From positions 496,001-560,000 of the forward strand of contig NZ_BAABWE010000001.1 in assembly GCF_040371755.1 (NCBI RefSeq): 64,000 bases of DNA, written 5' to 3'. The DNA is from Bermanella sp040371755 (lineage in GTDB: Bacteria; Pseudomonadota; Gammaproteobacteria; Pseudomonadales; Oceanobacteraceae). Under the pieces are notes generated by a model. That model had not been told where the DNA came from. It saw nothing but the letters and a program-made list of their open reading frames with translations, and ran no database searches. The translations under genes and the position numbers were made by a program. This document shows, piece by piece, positions 61,529 to 64,000 of the stretch. Position 1 is the first letter of the stretch. Each line of letters opens with the position of its first letter.

Positions 61529-62445
61529 GCAGGCAGTTGATACAACATCACTTTTAAAGAATGCTCTTCGTTTTGATCCGCCAGCACAGGCGGATTTTTT
61601 ATTCGCGTAATAAACTGTGCTTGTGGAAATACTCTCTCTACCAGTTCATGTAGAAAATCTGGGGTTAATGCTGGCGAGTTCAAACACAACATTAATTGTG
61701 CATTAGGCGCTAATGATGGTTTTAACTTTGTCAGCAGTTTTTCATAATCACGACGCACATCAAATGCTTTGCTTTGAAAACTAGGTGGATCGGCAATTAA
61801 TAAATCATATGGCCCTTTTTGCGTGAGTTTTTTAATCATCTTAAAAATGTCTTGTGCAATAAATGTATTGCTCACACATGGCACATCATTCAGCGCTAAA
61901 TTTTGCTGACCACGTTTAATCGCCCCTTTTGCCATATCAATATTCACTACAGACGACGCATAACCCGCCGCTGCTGTAATACCTAAACTGCACGTATAAG
62001 AAAATAAGTTTAATACATGTTTATTTTGTGCGTTTGCTTTAACCCAAGCACGCCCTTCACTCATATCTAAAAATAAACCAGTGTTTTGGTTTCGACCAAG
62101 GTTCACCCAATAAGATAAATTGTCTTCTATTATCCTGTGATCAATGCCGATAAAAGCATCACTACCATAAAACACTTCCACAGGGTCATCTTTTTGGAAA
62201 CGGCGCTGAATATATATGGCCTCAATACCAAGCCCTTGAGCTTGAGAAGCAATCTCATTCAAAGTTTTTAATAAATCGGTTTCATCTAAACTTTGGTACA
62301 CCATTACCCAAAGAACAGGCGGATACACCTCAATATTTATCTGTTCCCAACCCTTTATTACACCACCGCGTCCATGAACAAGGCGCTTGGCTTGACTACT
62401 GGGCAAACTTTCAACAATTAAATTAAAAACTGAATTATTTTCCAT
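61525..62445 (-). CDS. RlmI/RlmK-like class I SAM methyltransferase
   Basis: 306 residues. COG1092-type methyltransferase: DMSEGRAWVKANAQNKHVLN, SAM motif LNLFSYTCSLGITAAAGYA, acidic VNIDMAKGAIKRGQQNLALN, and the catalytic DPPSFQSKAFDVRRDYEKLL. Acts on rRNA (or tRNA) by family. The PUA domain found in RlmI is not evident, so the target site is uncertain. Confidence 0.88.
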   Translation of the reverse strand: MENNSVFNLIVESLPSSQAKRLVHGRGGVIKGWEQINIEVYPPVLWVMVYQSLDETDLLKTLNEIASQAQGLGIEAIYIQRRFQKDDPVEVFYGSDAFIGIDHRIIEDNLSYWVNLGRNQNTGLFLDMSEGRAWVKANAQNKHVLNLFSYTCSLGITAAAGYASSVVNIDMAKGAIKRGQQNLALNDVPCVSNTFIAQDIFKMIKKLTQKGPYDLLIADPPSFQSKAFDVRRDYEKLLTKLKPSLAPNAQLMLCLNSPALTPDFLHELVERVFPQAQFITRIKNPPVLADQNEEHSLKVMLYQLPA

Positions 62446-62509
62446 AAATCTCTTGGCTTAGAGCTTAGCCTATTACTATACTGAGGTTACATACTAATTG
62501 GGTGATGTC

Positions 62510-62659
62510 ATGAAGAACTCAACCACACAGACCGCACAAGCAGAGCAAGATTACCTACATGGTGCAGCCTTAGTGGATAGCAAAGGCAAGGAGACTCCCA
62601 TTACTGAGGAGATGATCCAAAAAGCCTTAGAGGAAATCTTACAAGCCACCAAGTCTTAA
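62510..62659 (+). CDS. PA1571-like small protein
   Basis: 49 residues (MKNSTTQTAQAEQDYLHGA...). LHGAALVDSKGKETPITEEM, followed by IQKALEEILQ, matches the small PA1571 family of pseudomonads: a GxAxVDxxGxExPITExMIxxA-type core. No function is known. A GGGTGATG stretch precedes the ATG and a strong terminator follows. Confidence 0.8.
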   Translation: MKNSTTQTAQAEQDYLHGAALVDSKGKETPITEEMIQKALEEILQATKS

Positions 62660-62676
62660 CGTTTTTCTAGAATATA

Positions 62677-62700
62677 AAGCAGCCATAGGCTGCTTTTTTT
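62677..62700 (+). terminator. Terminator of the PA1571-like gene
   Basis: AAGCAGCC-ATA-GGCTGCTT stem followed by seven T. Confidence 0.9.
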
Positions 62701-62735
62701 ATGTCACAAATATTTAATAACTTCATCATAAATAT

Positions 62736-63869
62736 TTATTGTTTTATACGCACACCCATGGCTTGCAACCAAACAGCATGAGACAAGCGCCGAGACGAGA
62801 CCACCTGACAAGTCAAGTCACGACGCATCGGATACTCTTTGCGTAAGCCGTCAAATGCTTTTGCTTTTTCATCTTTAGTTAGCCCAAGCAAGCTGAGCAT
62901 ACGAAAGTGATCATCTCTAATATCGTAGGCCGATTGAATCACTTGTTTTAAAATGTATTGTATATCCGCTTCACCAGAGAAGCTTAATTTGCGAAGTGGC
63001 GCTTCGGAAATTAGTTGAGCTAAACGTAACCGTTTTGGTAAAGCTAAAACATCACATAAGGCTTCATAAATCATGGCGGTGCCGCCATATTTACCATCTA
63101 AGCTATAACCCGCTATATGAGGGGTGGCCAATAAACATGCTTTAATTAGTTCATCCGTTGGTGCTGGCTCTTGCTCGTATACATCTAAAATACATTCAAA
63201 GTTAGGATGACTATTTTTATGCTTTAATAAAGCTTGGTTATCCACTACTTCACCGCGACAACTATTAATTAAACATGCTGTGTCTTTCATCTTAGCGAAG
63301 CGATTTTCATCAACTAAGTGATAGGTAGTATGTTCACCTTGTTTGATAATTGGCGTATGTAACGTCACCACATCTTGCTGCCAAACTTGTTCAGAGCATT
63401 CATTACTAGCAAATGCCTCTACATTTGGATCGTACGCGACAACCTTCATACCCAATGCCTTTAAGGTATCGTATAACAGCCCACCAACATTTCCCGCACC
63501 AACAATTCCAACACTCAGTGATTGCCAAGGGGTTTGCTTGCGCTCTTGCAATACCAATAAAGCACTTAAAATATAATCCACCACAGCTTTTGCGTTACAG
63601 CCAGGTGCATTGGCATATTGAATACCAGCCTGCTCCAAATAAGTTGTATCTAAGTGATCTGTGCCTATGGTACAGGTGCCTACAAATTTAACCTTAGAGT
63701 TTTGTAGTAACTTGGCATTCACTTGGGTGATGGAGCGCACCAATAAAATATCAGCATCTTTAACATGCTCAGCACGCATTTCTCGACCGGGCAAGGTGAC
63801 TAGCTCTTGGCACATATCCGAAAAGAACGCATTTAATAATGGGATATTCTCGTCTGCAACTATTTTCAT
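62736..63869 (-). CDS. pdxB: Erythronate-4-phosphate dehydrogenase
   Basis: 377 residues. D-2-hydroxyacid dehydrogenase fold: KIVADENIPLLNAFF start, GTCTIGTDHLDT, NAD-binding SVGIVGAGNVGGLLYDTLKA (about 115-134), catalytic Arg in NSCRGEVVDN, Glu in EPAP region and His in LATPHIAGYSLDGK. Second step of the PdxB/SerC/PdxA route to vitamin B6. Its ATG overlaps the stop of the preceding gene (ATGA). Confidence 0.97.
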   Translation of the reverse strand: MKIVADENIPLLNAFFSDMCQELVTLPGREMRAEHVKDADILLVRSITQVNAKLLQNSKVKFVGTCTIGTDHLDTTYLEQAGIQYANAPGCNAKAVVDYILSALLVLQERKQTPWQSLSVGIVGAGNVGGLLYDTLKALGMKVVAYDPNVEAFASNECSEQVWQQDVVTLHTPIIKQGEHTTYHLVDENRFAKMKDTACLINSCRGEVVDNQALLKHKNSHPNFECILDVYEQEPAPTDELIKACLLATPHIAGYSLDGKYGGTAMIYEALCDVLALPKRLRLAQLISEAPLRKLSFSGEADIQYILKQVIQSAYDIRDDHFRMLSLLGLTKDEKAKAFDGLRKEYPMRRDLTCQVVSSRRLSHAVWLQAMGVRIKQ

Positions 63870-64000
63870 TGGTGCAATCCTGCCAGTATTTCAAGTTGTT
63901 TATTAAACGGTCTCATCAGCCCTAGCTGTTCAACCAAGGCATAGACAAAAAAGTAGCCATCTTGATCAAAAGGTAAAGCCGTTAACGATATTGGAATGTC
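63866..64000 (-). CDS. 3' end of an unidentified gene upstream of pdxB (partial)
   Basis: The last 44 codons of a minus-strand gene entering from the right edge. The tail reads ALPFDQDGYFFVYALVEQ and ends EILAGLHQ. Its stop codon overlaps the pdxB start, so the two are coupled. Too little is present to name the family. Confidence 0.6.
   Translation of the reverse strand, partial: DIPISLTALPFDQDGYFFVYALVEQLGLMRPFNKQLEILAGLHQ

Overview
The window reads as chromosomal DNA of a moderately AT-rich marine gammaproteobacterium of the Oceanospirillales/Pseudomonadales type. The block gltA / sdhCDAB-sucAB-lpd-sucCD, the HsbR-HsbA switch, the prmB-aroC-MFS trio and the neighbourhood queF / yadGH-like ABC / PA2817-like / ospR-gpx-msrB-aminotransferase all recall Pseudomonas gene order, while the low GC and the stray integron cassettes recall marine relatives such as Oleispira, Bermanella or Thalassolituus. 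The genus is an inference. Nothing indicates a plasmid or prophage. Layout: (1) 1-5.7 kb, a partner-switching phosphatase/anti-sigma pair (hsbA, hsbR, running off the left edge), a DUF454 membrane protein, a phosphate-binding/OmpA fusion, grxD, and trhP behind a perfect FNR/Anr box. (2) 5.7-7.7 kb, three integron-type gene cassettes with no integrase, all read on the minus strand: MAPEG protein; zinc-ribbon protein plus small membrane protein; SAM methyltransferase. (3) 7.7-13 kb, a gene-poor stretch, an orphan 349-residue protein, and an operon for a STAS-like protein and a HlyD/ABC-2 exporter. (4) 13-26 kb, the TCA-cycle cluster: sdhCDAB, sucAB, lpd, sucCD on minus and gltA divergent on plus. 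(5) 26-41 kb, a 3-hydroxyisobutyrate-dehydrogenase-like enzyme, a tRNA operon (Arg, His, Leu, Leu), folD, a hydrolase, prmB-aroC-MFS, a patatin, DUF4892, a DTW tRNA-modification enzyme, a DUF885 lipoprotein and an RND exporter. (6) 41-49 kb, DUF3422, a YbfE-like protein, a LonB-like protease and a two-gene phosphorelay. (7) 49-53 kb, an iron region with feoAB and a divergent pair sharing a 47-bp perfect palindrome centred on a Fur box. (8) 53-64 kb, queF, a YadGH-type ABC transporter, a tRNA-Glu/Gly array holding decayed tRNA-Glu copies, peroxide and methionine-sulfoxide repair genes (ospR, gpx, msrB), an AlaA-like aminotransferase, an RlmI-like methyltransferase, a PA1571-type small protein and pdxB. 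Working together: SDH, 2-oxoglutarate dehydrogenase, succinyl-CoA synthetase and citrate synthase give a contiguous oxidative TCA module whose transcript looks segmented by hairpins. GrxD, the Fur sites and FeoAB concern iron; OspR, Gpx and MsrB concern oxidative damage. The most unusual parts are the integrase-less cassette array with exactly matching core sites (including an overlapping zinc-ribbon/membrane gene pair of unknown role), the Fur palindrome linking two uncharacterised genes to iron, the decayed tRNA-Glu repeats, and the oxygen-responsive operator at trhP.
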